Positions 40,071-49,296 are shown, counted from the first letter of the stretch. The stretch is 64,000 bases of DNA from UBA935 sp031556725 (GCA_031556725.1 JAVBSL010000001.1:62001-126000); one strand, 5' to 3'. A program made the numbers and translations. Notes: a model not told the origin generated them from the letters alone.

Positions 40071-42068
40071 ATGGTGAAAAAAATATTGGAGCAACGCAGA
40101 TTAAGCATTAAAAGCAGAATATTATCTTCGGTGATGATGTTGGTTATTATACCTTTATTGGCTTTGGGTAGTATTTCGATGTTTTTGATTTATTTAAGTA
40201 CCATAAGTACCTTGAAAGAAACAGCAACCGAAGCAGCCAATCTGGCTGGTGAACGGGTAAGCTGGGAATTAGAATCCTATGAGGGAATCGTAGGATCTAT
40301 GGGAATGACAGCAAGGCTTGCCAGAGACGATGTGTCGCTGGAAGATAAAAAGTCGATTGTAGATGAAAGAGTGCAATATTACGGTTTGTCGGAAGGAGCA
40401 CTGTTAGATGCAAGCGGTTTTGACATTATCAATGAAATAGATGCCGGTGACCGCCCCTGGGTAAAGAAGGCTCTGACCGGGGAAACATGTATTTCTGATC
40501 CGATAGTTAGCAGAACAACCGGAAAAGTGACTGTTTTTATAGCCGGACCCCTTTGGGAGGGAGGCATCTCAGGAACAAACGTGGTTGGTGTAATAATGCT
40601 GATGCCGCAAGAGAATTTTTTGAATGATATTATGAACACCGTATCCATCAGTAAATCCAGTCTGACCTTTATGGTAAATAATGCCGGAACGGTAGTAGCA
40701 CATCCGGACATTGAACAGGTCAAGAACCAGTACAATGCCATCGAAGATGCAAAAACAAACCGGTCTGCTAAAGGGCTGGCTTCGATTGTGCAGGAGATGA
40801 CGGACAGTAAAAGTGGATATGGAACATATCGACAAGGACTTACAAGTAAATTTATAGCCTACGCACCGGTTCCGGAAGTAGAGGGCTGGAGTATTGGCAT
40901 TTCTTCCAAAACAAGCGATTTTATGCAATCCATGTACGTGGGAATTATAGTAGTGATCGTTGGACTTGCAATTTCTATTGCACTGGCGGCTTCAATTACA
41001 GTGAAGTTGGCAAAGAGTGTTGGCGAACCGATCAATCTGTGTGCGGAACGGCTAAATATGCTGGCACAGGGCGATCTGGGATCACCGGTTCCGGAGATAG
41101 ATTCTCAGGATGAGACACGTATACTGGCTGATTCTACCCAAAGTATTGTCAATGGTATGAGCGATATTATCAAGGACGTACAGTATGTATTGGAGGAAAT
41201 GGCACAGGGTAACTTTATGGTAAGTTCCCAGAAAAGAGAGAGCTATATCGGTGACTTTAGTCCTATTTTAGTAGCCCAACGTGAAGTACGGAATCAATTG
41301 CGTGATACCTTGAAAGGAATCAAGGTAGCTTCTGTAGATGTGGCCACCGGCGCAGATCAGATGGAAAAAGCTTCACAGAGTCTTGCTGAAGGAGCAACCG
41401 AACAAGCGGGAGCAATTGAGGAGCTCTTGGCAACAGTAGAAAATGTTACCGTACAAGTACATAAAAATGCCGAGGATGCAATTAAAGCCAGTGAGGCAGC
41501 TAAGGAGATCGGCATAAGAGCGCAGGAAAGTACAGAAACCATGAATGAGATGACACTGGCCATGAGTAAAATCAGCGAAGCATCACAGCAGATTGGAAAT
41601 ATTATTGCCAGTATAGAAGAAATTGCCTCACAGACCAACCTGCTGTCACTGAATGCTTCGATTGAGGCTGCCAGAGCAGGAGAAGCCGGCAGAGGATTTG
41701 CAGTGGTAGCTTCAGAGATTGGCCAGTTGGCTAATCAAAGTGCCCAGGCAGTGGATCAGACCAGACAGCTGATTGAAGCATCCTTAAATGAAGTGAAGAG
41801 TGGTTCAAGAATCGTAGAAAAAACGGCAGTTTCATTGAAAACAGTTATTGACGGATTGGAAGGCATTGTGGGTGAAATTCAGGATGTAGCAGACTCTTCG
41901 GAAAATCAGTCTCAGGCAATTGGCGAAATTAATCAGGGAATTGAACAAATATCGGATGTAGTTCAACTGAACTCAGCTACCGCTCAGGAAAGCTCGGCTA
42001 CCAGTGCGGAACTGGCATCTCAGGCCATCAATCTGGAAGGATTGGTGGGGCGGTTCAGACTGGAGTAA
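40071..42068 (+). CDS. Methyl-accepting chemotaxis protein with Cache sensor domain
   Basis: The 665-residue protein has a TM segment at ~20-45, an extracytoplasmic dCache-type sensor (~46-282; GFDIINEIDAGDRPWVKKALTG, NNAGTVVAHPDIE, YAPVPEVEGWSIGI), a second TM (~286-312), a HAMP region (INLCAERLNMLAQGDLG) and the signalling domain with hairpin tip EIASQTNLLSLNASIEAARAGEAGRGFAVVASEI. It would modulate a CheA kinase encoded elsewhere. No chemotaxis or flagellar gene is next to it, so it may serve a non-motility output. It probably shares a transcript with the next gene, 27 nt downstream. Confidence 0.94.
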   Translation: MVKKILEQRRLSIKSRILSSVMMLVIIPLLALGSISMFLIYLSTISTLKETATEAANLAGERVSWELESYEGIVGSMGMTARLARDDVSLEDKKSIVDERVQYYGLSEGALLDASGFDIINEIDAGDRPWVKKALTGETCISDPIVSRTTGKVTVFIAGPLWEGGISGTNVVGVIMLMPQENFLNDIMNTVSISKSSLTFMVNNAGTVVAHPDIEQVKNQYNAIEDAKTNRSAKGLASIVQEMTDSKSGYGTYRQGLTSKFIAYAPVPEVEGWSIGISSKTSDFMQSMYVGIIVVIVGLAISIALAASITVKLAKSVGEPINLCAERLNMLAQGDLGSPVPEIDSQDETRILADSTQSIVNGMSDIIKDVQYVLEEMAQGNFMVSSQKRESYIGDFSPILVAQREVRNQLRDTLKGIKVASVDVATGADQMEKASQSLAEGATEQAGAIEELLATVENVTVQVHKNAEDAIKASEAAKEIGIRAQESTETMNEMTLAMSKISEASQQIGNIIASIEEIASQTNLLSLNASIEAARAGEAGRGFAVVASEIGQLANQSAQAVDQTRQLIEASLNEVKSGSRIVEKTAVSLKTVIDGLEGIVGEIQDVADSSENQSQAIGEINQGIEQISDVVQLNSATAQESSATSAELASQAINLEGLVGRFRLE

Positions 42069-42095
42069 AGAAGGATTATATAAGGAGCGAAAACT

Positions 42096-43418
42096 ATGAG
42101 TGGAAGATTGAGAGTTCTTGCCGTTAATAAAAACCAGACAGAGGGGGAACAATGGCGAAACCGATTTGAAGCAAGCGGATATGAGGTGCTTCAGGAATGC
42201 CTGAGCTTATCATCGATGGTTTATATACTGACGCAGGAGCGGGTGCAACTGGTAATATGTGCGGACAATTTAATTGAAGAGGATGCTTTTGTGGTGCTTA
42301 GTGCAGTTCAACAGCATTTTCCCAGAGTAAAGATTGTTATTGTGGGAAATAGCATCTCAAAAGCTTATTTGTTTGGTAACCTAAGCAATGTAGTGGTTAC
42401 CAAGAAGCTTAATCCTGACTTAAGTGAGTATTACCGAGCGGCTCCAGGTCTGGCCTTCAATGCAGATGTGCTGGGAGAAAAAAGCTTAATGCTACTGATG
42501 GATGATCACTTCCTGACTGATGAGGAAGCAACCGTTCTTATGGCCAAGTCCTTTCAGTGGAATCCCGGATATGTAGTGATCGGCATTTTCACGGAAGCTT
42601 ATGATGAAAACATCGGGCAGATATTAAAGAAAGCTTTGACCGACTATAAATATGCCTATCTTTTACAATGGGGATTGAATGAATTTTATATTATTTTAGA
42701 TGCGGTGCCGGCTGTTTCATTTTGTATAGAGGTAGCACATCATATTCGCAGCGAGCTTCTTAGGGAAACAAGGACGATGTTCAGTATTGGGATCAGCCGT
42801 TTACGTTTTAAAGCAGGAGAGCTGTATGCGTGCCGTAAGGAAGCAAAACGGGCCGCCCATGCAATGCATACGTTTGGGCAGAATAGTGCTATTCATATTG
42901 ATTATGTGGATTCCGGCAGCATTGAATACCTATATCCCGACCATAAAGAAAAGCGTCTGATCGAAGCCACTATGGATGGAGATACGAAGTATGCTTTGCA
43001 GATGCTAAATGAAATATTTGAGGTTTTGCGGTCAGTTTCCGGGGTGAAGCAATCGTTAGTTAATAAAATAGTATTAAGGATTATTGTTGGTTTGAATACG
43101 GCAGCGTCCGCACGTGTATCGGCCTTTGAAAAAATTGAACTGGATTCCATGTCACTAAAAAAACTGTTGTCGGCGAAAACCGTTGACGAGGCATACGGCT
43201 TTCTGCAACAGGGAATTCATGATTTTGCCGGAGAGATGGAAGCAATTATGGATGTTTCAAGGGATGCCCTGTATTATCGCCTGCTAAAGGAAAAGGCTAA
43301 AAAGGAAGAGAATTCTGTTTTAAAGGCGGTACAGAAGCTGGATACCACGATGAGCTTTATAAATGCTGCGATATATAAAAACCAACGAAGCAATATTTTC
43401 AGTTTTTTGAAGGATTAA
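42096..43418 (+). CDS. Receiver-like plus degenerate GGDEF-like regulatory protein
   Basis: The 440-residue protein begins as a receiver fold (LRVLAVNKNQTEGEQWRNRFEASGYEV, LVICADNLIEEDAFVVLSAVQQHFPRVKIVIVG), but the acidic and Lys positions of a phosphorylatable receiver are not conserved. Residues ~130-265 resemble the degenerate GGDEF-like middle domain of YesN-type regulators (NEFYIILDAV, FSIGISRL, ELYACRKEAKRAAHAM), without a GGDEF loop. No AraC-type HTH follows; the last ~170 residues are helical. It is encoded after the chemoreceptor and may be its output. I know no characterised close homologue. A strong terminator follows. Confidence 0.65.
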   Translation: MSGRLRVLAVNKNQTEGEQWRNRFEASGYEVLQECLSLSSMVYILTQERVQLVICADNLIEEDAFVVLSAVQQHFPRVKIVIVGNSISKAYLFGNLSNVVVTKKLNPDLSEYYRAAPGLAFNADVLGEKSLMLLMDDHFLTDEEATVLMAKSFQWNPGYVVIGIFTEAYDENIGQILKKALTDYKYAYLLQWGLNEFYIILDAVPAVSFCIEVAHHIRSELLRETRTMFSIGISRLRFKAGELYACRKEAKRAAHAMHTFGQNSAIHIDYVDSGSIEYLYPDHKEKRLIEATMDGDTKYALQMLNEIFEVLRSVSGVKQSLVNKIVLRIIVGLNTAASARVSAFEKIELDSMSLKKLLSAKTVDEAYGFLQQGIHDFAGEMEAIMDVSRDALYYRLLKEKAKKEENSVLKAVQKLDTTMSFINAAIYKNQRSNIFSFLKD

Positions 43419-43425
43419 ATTAAAG

Positions 43426-43469
43426 AAGCCGCCGGATGAGAAGTATGTCTTCGTCATTCGGCGGCTTTT
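43426..43469 (+). terminator. Intrinsic terminator after the receiver-like gene
   Basis: AAGCCGCCGGATGA (43426-43439) pairs with TCATTCGGCGGCTT (43454-43467) with one mismatch, followed by TT and a short T-run. Confidence 0.9.
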
Positions 43470-43548
43470 AGCTGCATTCTACTAATGGTCGATAGCATTT
43501 TTAGTAAATGAAGGATAGGATAGGGACATAGATAGAAGGGAGATTTCC

Positions 43549-44007
43549 ATGGACAAAGACAAATTTGGGAAATTTGTCGCAGGATTAAGAAAAGAAAAAA
43601 GTATGACCCAAAAGGATTTGGCGGAGTCTTTGTTTTTGACTGATAAGGCGATATCCAAATGGGAAAGGGGTCTCAGTTTTCCGGATATTTCCGTTTTAGA
43701 ACCGCTGGCAGAGGTGCTGGACGTATCTGTGATGGAACTTCTGAAAGGTGAGCGGTTCTCGGAAGAAGACAGCATGACGGCGGAGGATGCCAAGCAGCTT
43801 ATTAGCGAGTCGATAGCCCTTTCGGATGCGGAAATTGTCAGAAAGCAGTTAAGGAGCAAGTATATCCTGCTGTTCTGCATCGTATGTCTGATGCTTTTGG
43901 TTTCTATTATTCTGAATATCATTTCCTTTACAGCGGTACCGGAGGCAGACCGGCAGATAGTCGGTGAACTGAGAATGGAAGAAACGTTGAGGGAAGGAAG
44001 GGAGTGA
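43549..44007 (+). CDS. XRE family HTH regulator with C-terminal membrane helix
   Basis: The 152-residue protein has an N-terminal HTH_3 domain (FGKFVAGLRKEKSMTQKDLAESLFLTDKAISKWERGLSFPD), a linker, and one TM segment at ~105-125 (YILLFCIVCLMLLVSIILNII). Membrane-bound XRE proteins are common in Clostridia; the signal is unknown. AGAAGGGAG precedes the ATG. It leads the acyltransferase cluster, 6 nt before the first acyltransferase gene, and is probably its regulator. Confidence 0.9.
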   Translation: MDKDKFGKFVAGLRKEKSMTQKDLAESLFLTDKAISKWERGLSFPDISVLEPLAEVLDVSVMELLKGERFSEEDSMTAEDAKQLISESIALSDAEIVRKQLRSKYILLFCIVCLMLLVSIILNIISFTAVPEADRQIVGELRMEETLREGRE

Positions 44008-44013
44008 GTTGAT

Positions 44014-45147
44014 ATGATTGGATATCTGTTATTGGGAATGGCGTTGGTCATTCTTTTATATGGATTAAAGGTGGCACCGTCCGGCAGTTTTATGACGGAT
44101 GCATTTTCCCTGAGAAATAGTAAAGCATTTCAGGGATTTCTGGCAATTTTAGTAATTTTGCACCATATTTATATTATTCTGCATCGGGAAATGCTTAATG
44201 AAGATTCCTTGAAGTTGTTTGAACATACCGGAGTTATTATTGTTGGTTTTTTCTTTTTTTGTTCCGGATACGGGCTGATAACAAGTCTTTATCAGAAAGA
44301 AAATTATCTGGGGGGATTTATGAAAAAAAGGGTGTTTACTGTACTGGCTCCCTTTTTTATCTGCAATTATGCTTATATGATAACAACCCTTCTGATGGGG
44401 AAAAAGTATGTTATGAGTGATTTGCTTTATGCTTTCTTTGGACTCAAACTGTTAAACTCTCAAATGTGGTTTGCGGTGGAGATCTTGCTTTTATATATCT
44501 GCTTTTACCTGATATTCCGGTTTATCCGCCATGAAGGAATTGCTTTTATGGCAATGGGACTGGTGGTGGCAGGCATGATAGCAGGAAGTTTATTATTAGG
44601 GCACGACCGGTCAACGGAAGTAACCGGGTCATGGTTTCGGGGAGAATGGTGGTATAATACCACCTTTATCTTCTATATAGGAATGCTGGCCGCCCGTTTT
44701 AAAAAAGTATTACTTCCCCGCATTCAAAAATACTATTATCTCTGGCTGGTTGTTTTTTATAGTCTGAGTATTGGACTGGGCGTTGTTACAAGGCGTCTGC
44801 TGGCTGAGAAAGGGTATTGGGTTGAATGCGAATATTACAGAGGATATGCGGAAAAGATACAGGCTTTGGCTTCTCAACTCCCTATGGTCATTTGCTGCAT
44901 CGCCGTTATCTTGCTGATTATGATGAAAATAACCTTCCAAAACAAGATTCTATCCGGTCTTGGAAAGATATCCTTGGAGGTCATATTGATTAACAATGTG
45001 TTTATCATGGGATTTTTAAAACTGGCGGTCAACCATATGGCTTTGTATGTAATGTTAGTTTTTGCGGCAACGATTTTAGCGGCCATGGCCATTTATCGAG
45101 TTAAATTGTGGGTACTGGATCAAAATATAAAAGGTGGGGGGAAATGA
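44014..45147 (+). CDS. Acyltransferase family membrane protein (copy 1)
   Basis: The 377-residue protein has ~10 TM segments and the acyltransferase-3-like start: DAFSLRNSKAFQGFLAILVILHHIYII with the conserved His pair, then FFFFCSGYGLITSLYQKENYL. WFRGEWWYNTTFIFYIGM and GKISLEVILINNVFI are shared with the copy at 45588-46739, showing paralogy. Such enzymes O-acetylate surface glycans or peptidoglycan using a cytoplasmic acyl donor. The stop overlaps the start of the remnant binding-protein gene by 4 nt (ATGA). Acceptor unknown. Confidence 0.85.
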   Translation: MIGYLLLGMALVILLYGLKVAPSGSFMTDAFSLRNSKAFQGFLAILVILHHIYIILHREMLNEDSLKLFEHTGVIIVGFFFFCSGYGLITSLYQKENYLGGFMKKRVFTVLAPFFICNYAYMITTLLMGKKYVMSDLLYAFFGLKLLNSQMWFAVEILLLYICFYLIFRFIRHEGIAFMAMGLVVAGMIAGSLLLGHDRSTEVTGSWFRGEWWYNTTFIFYIGMLAARFKKVLLPRIQKYYYLWLVVFYSLSIGLGVVTRRLLAEKGYWVECEYYRGYAEKIQALASQLPMVICCIAVILLIMMKITFQNKILSGLGKISLEVILINNVFIMGFLKLAVNHMALYVMLVFAATILAAMAIYRVKLWVLDQNIKGGGK

Positions 45148-45577
45148 AAAGAAGAATAGCTTTAGTGCTTGCCATCCTGATGTGTGTGCAGACAGTTGGA
45201 TGCGGTTTAAAAGAGGAAAAGCAATCAGGTGTTGCGGAGACGCCTTTAGATGTTTATGTGTCACAAATGATTGCTGGCTTCGAATACGGTTCGGTCACCG
45301 CTGAAACGGTTCATAATAATAAGTTTTATTTTTGTGCGGCCGATGCTGAAAAGCAGGCTGCAGTTCGATTGTAAACTCTTTGTTAACCATGGGAATCAAT
45401 AGCAAATGTGAGCACAAAGATGCCGCATGGGAACTATCGAGTTACTGTAGGGCTGGCCAAATTCGCATGATTATTGAGGAAGAAGCACCAACCTATTTCA
45501 GCGGTAATAAAACCGCAGAGGAAGTAACGGACATTATTGAAAGCAGGATTCGTATTTATGTAAATGAGATGAAGTAA
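45144..45577 (+). pseudogene. Deleted remnant of a solute-binding lipoprotein gene
   Basis: The 5' part encodes an intact lipoprotein signal (MKRRIALVLAILMCVQTVGC) and ~55 more residues, then a TAA at 45372. In another frame from ~45380 follows INSKCEHKDAAWELSSY and then EEEAPTYFSGNKTAEEVTDIIESRIRIYVNEMK. These match ISAKGDYKDVSWKFISN and the C-terminal TEEAQAFFGGSKSAEEVADIVENRIRTYVNEMK of the protein at the window start. Several hundred central codons are missing, so this is a deleted paralogue with a frameshift. It still overlaps the upstream acyltransferase by ATGA, suggesting an original coupled acyltransferase-binding-protein pair. Confidence 0.85.
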
Positions 45578-45587
45578 GGAGGTTCCA

Positions 45588-46739
45588 ATGGATAATATTC
45601 AGTTAGGAATATTTGAGGTTTTATTATTGGCGGTATTGATATGGGGGTTAAAAGGCAGTAAAAGGCGGGAATTCCATGAAGATGCCTTTTCTTTGGGGAT
45701 AACCAAGGGAATTCAGGGGTTTTGTGCCGCCGGAATTATGCTGCATCATATGGCCCAGACGATTACGAACTATGGTAATGTTAATAAAGGAATTATCAAC
45801 TATATGAACGATATCGGCGTCTTTTTTGTAGGTATCTTCTTCTTTTGCTCGGGGTACGGATTGTACACCAGTTTAATGAAGAAACCGGATTATCTCAAAG
45901 GATTTTTCCGAAAAAGACTGCCGTCTATCCTGGTGCCGTTTTATGTAGGAAATACCATTTTTGTACTGACCGCCATGTTGTTTGGTGCCCGTTTTAAAAC
46001 CGGTGAACTGATCAGTTTTCTGACAGGATGGGTGCTTTTGAACTCACAGCTTTGGTACATTGTTGAAATATTTATTTTATATGTAGTATTTTATCTGTTG
46101 TTCAGATGGAAAAAAGGCCGGTTGTCTTATATACTGATGGGAGTTTTTGTGGTTGTTCTGATGAGCGTCAGTTTACTGCTTGGACATGATTATAAAACGA
46201 TCAGCGGCGGTGCCTGGCTGAAAGGTGAATGGTGGTACAATGGTATCTTTTTGTTCTTCATTGGTATTACCTTTGCCCGATACTATGATACGCTGATAAA
46301 ACATATCAAAAAGTTTTATCCGGTATGGCTGATTGTCAGCTTGGCCGGCAGTGGGGTGTTCTATGCCCTGACAGAACATATGCTGAAAACAAAAGGCTAT
46401 TGGATGGAGCGGGCCGGTTATCCGGGATATCTGGAAAAGGTTCAGACCTTATCCTGCCAAGTACCCATGATTCTCTTTATGGTAATAGCATTTTTCCTGA
46501 TTACAATGAAGGTGCAGTTTGGAAATAAAGTACTTGATTTTCTTGGGAAGATTTCATTGGAGCTTTATATTATCCATAATCTGTTTATTATTAATTTAAG
46601 AAATCAGATTCGGATAGAGAATGATTTTTTGTTTATCCTTTCCGTCTATGTGATGGCGATTTCCATGGCAGTCTTATTGTATGCCTTTGACCAAAAGATT
46701 ATCGCTCTTTTCCATGGGAGAAAAGTCGATGGAAGGTAA
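45588..46739 (+). CDS. Acyltransferase family membrane protein (copy 2)
   Basis: The 383-residue protein is a paralogue of the one at 44014-45147: DAFSLGITKGIQGFCAAGIMLHHMAQ, FFFCSGYGLYTSLMKKPDYLKGFF, WLKGEWWYNGIFLFFIGI, and GKISLELYIIHNLFI. It has ~10 TM segments. AAGGAGG lies 6 nt before the ATG, just after the remnant gene's stop. Presumed function is O-acylation of a surface or exported molecule; the substrate is unknown. Its 3' end overlaps the truncated third acyltransferase frame. Confidence 0.85.
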   Translation: MDNIQLGIFEVLLLAVLIWGLKGSKRREFHEDAFSLGITKGIQGFCAAGIMLHHMAQTITNYGNVNKGIINYMNDIGVFFVGIFFFCSGYGLYTSLMKKPDYLKGFFRKRLPSILVPFYVGNTIFVLTAMLFGARFKTGELISFLTGWVLLNSQLWYIVEIFILYVVFYLLFRWKKGRLSYILMGVFVVVLMSVSLLLGHDYKTISGGAWLKGEWWYNGIFLFFIGITFARYYDTLIKHIKKFYPVWLIVSLAGSGVFYALTEHMLKTKGYWMERAGYPGYLEKVQTLSCQVPMILFMVIAFFLITMKVQFGNKVLDFLGKISLELYIIHNLFIINLRNQIRIENDFLFILSVYVMAISMAVLLYAFDQKIIALFHGRKVDGR

Positions 46740-47439
46740 AAGAGAGCATTTGATTGAGAATAAGCTGGGCTGGATGCCGGTAGGCTTATCCAAAATGATA
46801 ACGGAAGAAAGCCTTGTTAACTTGTATCTTTATAATCAGTCTCCGGTAGCAGGTCATCTTTGGTTTTTAGGATCCTTATTCTATGCACTGGTAATGATGC
46901 TTGTCTTTGTGAGATTAAAAATTGACAGAAATGTCATGGCGTATGCGCCACTATTACTAGGCATTTACCTCTTCTTTTCGTATACAGGGGGCGGAGAAGC
47001 GTTTAAATATAGAAATGCTTTGTTTGTGACATTGCCGTACTTTATGATGGGATGTTTGATCAGGAAACACAAGGAGACAATAGCGTCATATATAAAGCCG
47101 AATGTATTTAATACCACGACTGTCATATTTGCAATTTTGGTAGTAGTAGAATACATGCTTAGGCGAAATATCAGGGTACCTTATCTAAGTATCGAGGTGT
47201 TGATCTATTTAATTGTAATCACCTGTCTTCGTTATTCGGATGTAGGCAAAGGTACGGTACTGGAATGGCTTGGGTCGAAATGTACCTTATTCGTATATAT
47301 TGTACATATTGGGGTACTATGGATAATCGGCCGAAACATCACATGGCCGCCCGCCTTGATAACTGTACTGGTATTTGTGATTCCCCTTGGAGCCGCGGCT
47401 GTAATTGAGGGGATGAAGGTAAGGCTTAATACTAATTAG
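46729..47439 (+). pseudogene. N-terminally truncated acyltransferase-3 family gene
   Basis: The 236-residue frame contains only the middle and C-terminal part of an acyltransferase-3 protein: YNQSPVAGHLWFLGSLFYALVMM (the GHLWFLxxLxxYA motif found mid-protein), several TM segments and GSKCTLFVYIVHIGVLWIIG near the end. The N-terminal catalytic His region and ~100-130 residues are missing. It differs from the two intact copies, so it is a separate gene truncated by a deletion that joined it to the end of copy 2. GGGAG (46716-46720) could still drive translation from ATG 46729, but activity is unlikely. Confidence 0.72.
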
Positions 47440-47456
47440 AAAAAGTAAACAATTAA

Positions 47457-47480
47457 GGGCTGCACGGGGGTGCGGCCTTT
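47457..47480 (+). terminator. Probable intrinsic terminator of the acyltransferase cluster
   Basis: GGCTGCAC (47458-47465) pairs with GTGCGGCC (47470-47477) through a 4-nt loop with one G-T pair, followed by TTT. Confidence 0.6.
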
Positions 47481-47601
47481 CATTTATTGTAGTAATAATG
47501 TACAAAAATAATTGCAATTTCGGTTAATTTATTGTAAATGGGAAAAAATGGGACTATACTATTTGATACAAAAGACATTTCATGTTCCGGGAGAATACAA
47601 A

Positions 47602-48651
47602 ATGGATAAAAGAATGATATGGGTGGTAGATGACGATAATCTGAATCTTTCCGTTGCCGGGGATATCCTTAGAGAAAGCTATAGTGTAAAGGGTATCAGT
47701 TCCGGTATGCAATGCCTTGCCGATTTGGCAAAAGAAACGCCTGATCTGATTCTGTTGGATTTGGTCATGCCGGAGATGGATGGCTATGAAGTAATGGACA
47801 GAATCAGGAGTAATCCGCGCTGGAATCGAATCCCGGTGATTTTCCTGACGGCCAGTACCGATGCTGAAACAGAAATAAAATGTTTGGAAATGGGGGCTGT
47901 TGATTTCATTGGCAAGCCCTTTGTTGCACGGATTATGTTAAGAAGAGTTGACCGGAGCATTGAGCTTTTGTCTTTTCAGCGTCACCAAAATGAAATCATA
48001 GAAGAAAAAGTTAAAGAACTGGAAAGGCTTAAATATGAGTTTACCAGAGAAATTGCCAATATTGTAGAAGGCCGTGACAACAGTACCGGTGGTCATGTGC
48101 AGCGAACCTGTGAGTATGTCAAGGTAATCGTTAAGGAACTGCAAAGAGACAGTATTTATTCCGATAAGATGACCAATGCGTTCTGCGAGAAAATAATAAT
48201 GGGTGCGATACTGCATGATATCGGAAAGATTAAAATATCCGATACAATTTTAAATAAGCCGGGTAAGCTCACACCGGAAGAATTTGCGGTAATGAAAGAT
48301 CATGCAACATATGGTTCGGAAATGATTGATGATCTTCTTGAAAATAATAAGGATAATGAGTATTATCATGTCAGCCGTGATATTGCGCTGTATCATCATG
48401 AGAAATGGGCTGGTGGCGGATATCCAGCCAATTTGAGCGGAACGGACATTCCTCTTTCGGCGCGAATTATGGCCGTTTCCGATGTATATGATGCCCTTGT
48501 TTCAGCACGCTGCTATAAGGAGCCTATGCCTTTGGAAAAAGCCTTTGGCGTTATTGAGGAACTGTCGGGCACACACTTTGAACCGGCGATTGCCCAGGCT
48601 TTCTTGAATCGGCGGCAGGATATTGAAGAGATTAGCAGGAAATTTAATTAG
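47602..48651 (+). CDS. Response regulator with HD-GYP phosphodiesterase output domain
   Basis: The 349-residue protein has a full receiver (MIWVVDDDNLNL acidic pocket, phosphoacceptor Asp in LILLDLVMPEMDG, Lys in VDFIGKPF) and an HD-GYP domain (AILHDIGKIKI, HATYGSEMI, HHEKWAGGGYPANLSG, SDVYDALVSARCYK). Such proteins hydrolyse cyclic-di-GMP or related dinucleotides when phosphorylated. ATG 47602 follows GGGAGA (47589-47594) at 7 nt; the upstream in-frame ATG 47512 lacks a site and adds an unrelated tail. No partner histidine kinase is adjacent. A 71-residue protein gene follows after 34 nt. Confidence 0.93.
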   Translation: MDKRMIWVVDDDNLNLSVAGDILRESYSVKGISSGMQCLADLAKETPDLILLDLVMPEMDGYEVMDRIRSNPRWNRIPVIFLTASTDAETEIKCLEMGAVDFIGKPFVARIMLRRVDRSIELLSFQRHQNEIIEEKVKELERLKYEFTREIANIVEGRDNSTGGHVQRTCEYVKVIVKELQRDSIYSDKMTNAFCEKIIMGAILHDIGKIKISDTILNKPGKLTPEEFAVMKDHATYGSEMIDDLLENNKDNEYYHVSRDIALYHHEKWAGGGYPANLSGTDIPLSARIMAVSDVYDALVSARCYKEPMPLEKAFGVIEELSGTHFEPAIAQAFLNRRQDIEEISRKFN

Positions 48652-48685
48652 AAAAACAGGTACGAACAAGAGAGGAGGACTTGGG

Positions 48686-48901
48686 ATGCATATTGATTTT
48701 TCGGAAGAAGAATTAAAAGCCGTCTGTAAGGCAAATGAAAAAGTAGTGGAAGTACGTAGAACAGCAGCGGGGAATAAGCAAGCAGACTGGGTGGAGGAAA
48801 AACCTTTTACGCAGCACGAAATTAGTTGGGAAGACGCAGTTAAGCACCAAGCATCTTGGCGTGACGGTATTAGAGAAAGATTAGATGATAACTTTAATTA
48901 A
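48686..48901 (+). CDS. Small hypothetical acidic protein
   Basis: I do not recognise this 71-residue protein. It starts MHIDFSEEELKAVCKANEKV and ends WRDGIRERLDDNFN, with no TM segment. It is charged and probably cytoplasmic, one Cys. GAGAGGAGG (48669-48677) lies 8 nt before ATG 48686, so it is translated; the frame extends upstream into the HD-GYP gene without a site. It is probably co-transcribed with the HD-GYP regulator. Confidence 0.7.
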   Translation: MHIDFSEEELKAVCKANEKVVEVRRTAAGNKQADWVEEKPFTQHEISWEDAVKHQASWRDGIRERLDDNFN

Positions 48902-48905
48902 TAAA

Positions 48906-48951
48906 ACAGCGTCGCTTGTAATTGATATCACAAGTGACGCTGTTCATTTTT
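48906..48951 (+). terminator. Intrinsic terminator after the 71-residue gene
   Basis: ACAGCGTCGCTTGT (48906-48919) pairs with ACAAGTGACGCTGT (48930-48943) with one G-T pair, then TCATTTTTG. Confidence 0.88.
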
Positions 48952-48962
48952 GTTTCTGTATT

Positions 48963-49202
48963 TTATTTGAAAATAAGCTTGCCAATCCATATACAAAGGC
49001 ATGCGCCAACTACAGCAACAATTAAACCGCCAATCATATTAGTTGCACCAAATCCGAGCAGACCAAATACAAAGTTTCCTACGAAGCCGCCAACAATACC
49101 AAGAATAATGTTTCTTAAAATACCACCCTGACTCTTCATAATGATTCCGGCAAGCCAACCGGCAATTGCTCCTAGTATAATACTGATAATAATGCTGACC
49201 AT
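48963..49202 (-). CDS. GlsB/YeaQ/YmgE family membrane protein
   Basis: The 79-residue protein has three TM segments and the transglycosylase-associated family pattern: IILGAIAGWLAGIIMKSQGG, ILGIVGGFVGNFVFGLLG and GGLIVAVVGACLCIWIGKL. These small proteins are general stress-induced membrane proteins in many bacteria; molecular function is unknown. ATG 49202 follows GGAGG on the minus strand; an in-frame start at 49244 is unsupported. It is monocistronic and convergent with the HD-GYP operon terminator. Confidence 0.9.
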   Translation of the reverse strand: MVSIIISIILGAIAGWLAGIIMKSQGGILRNIILGIVGGFVGNFVFGLLGFGATNMIGGLIVAVVGACLCIWIGKLIFK

Positions 49203-49296
49203 TTTTAAATACCTCCGATTTTTTATATAATCAGTATACTCCATTAAGGAGGCGCAATTTTAAAATAGCTAAGGAGTTAAGAATATAGAAAAAACA

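Noticed and set aside
42096..43418. Annotation as a diguanylate cyclase or a YesN/AraC regulator
   Set aside because: There is no GGDEF loop and no AraC-type helix-turn-helix; resemblance is limited to the degenerate middle domain.
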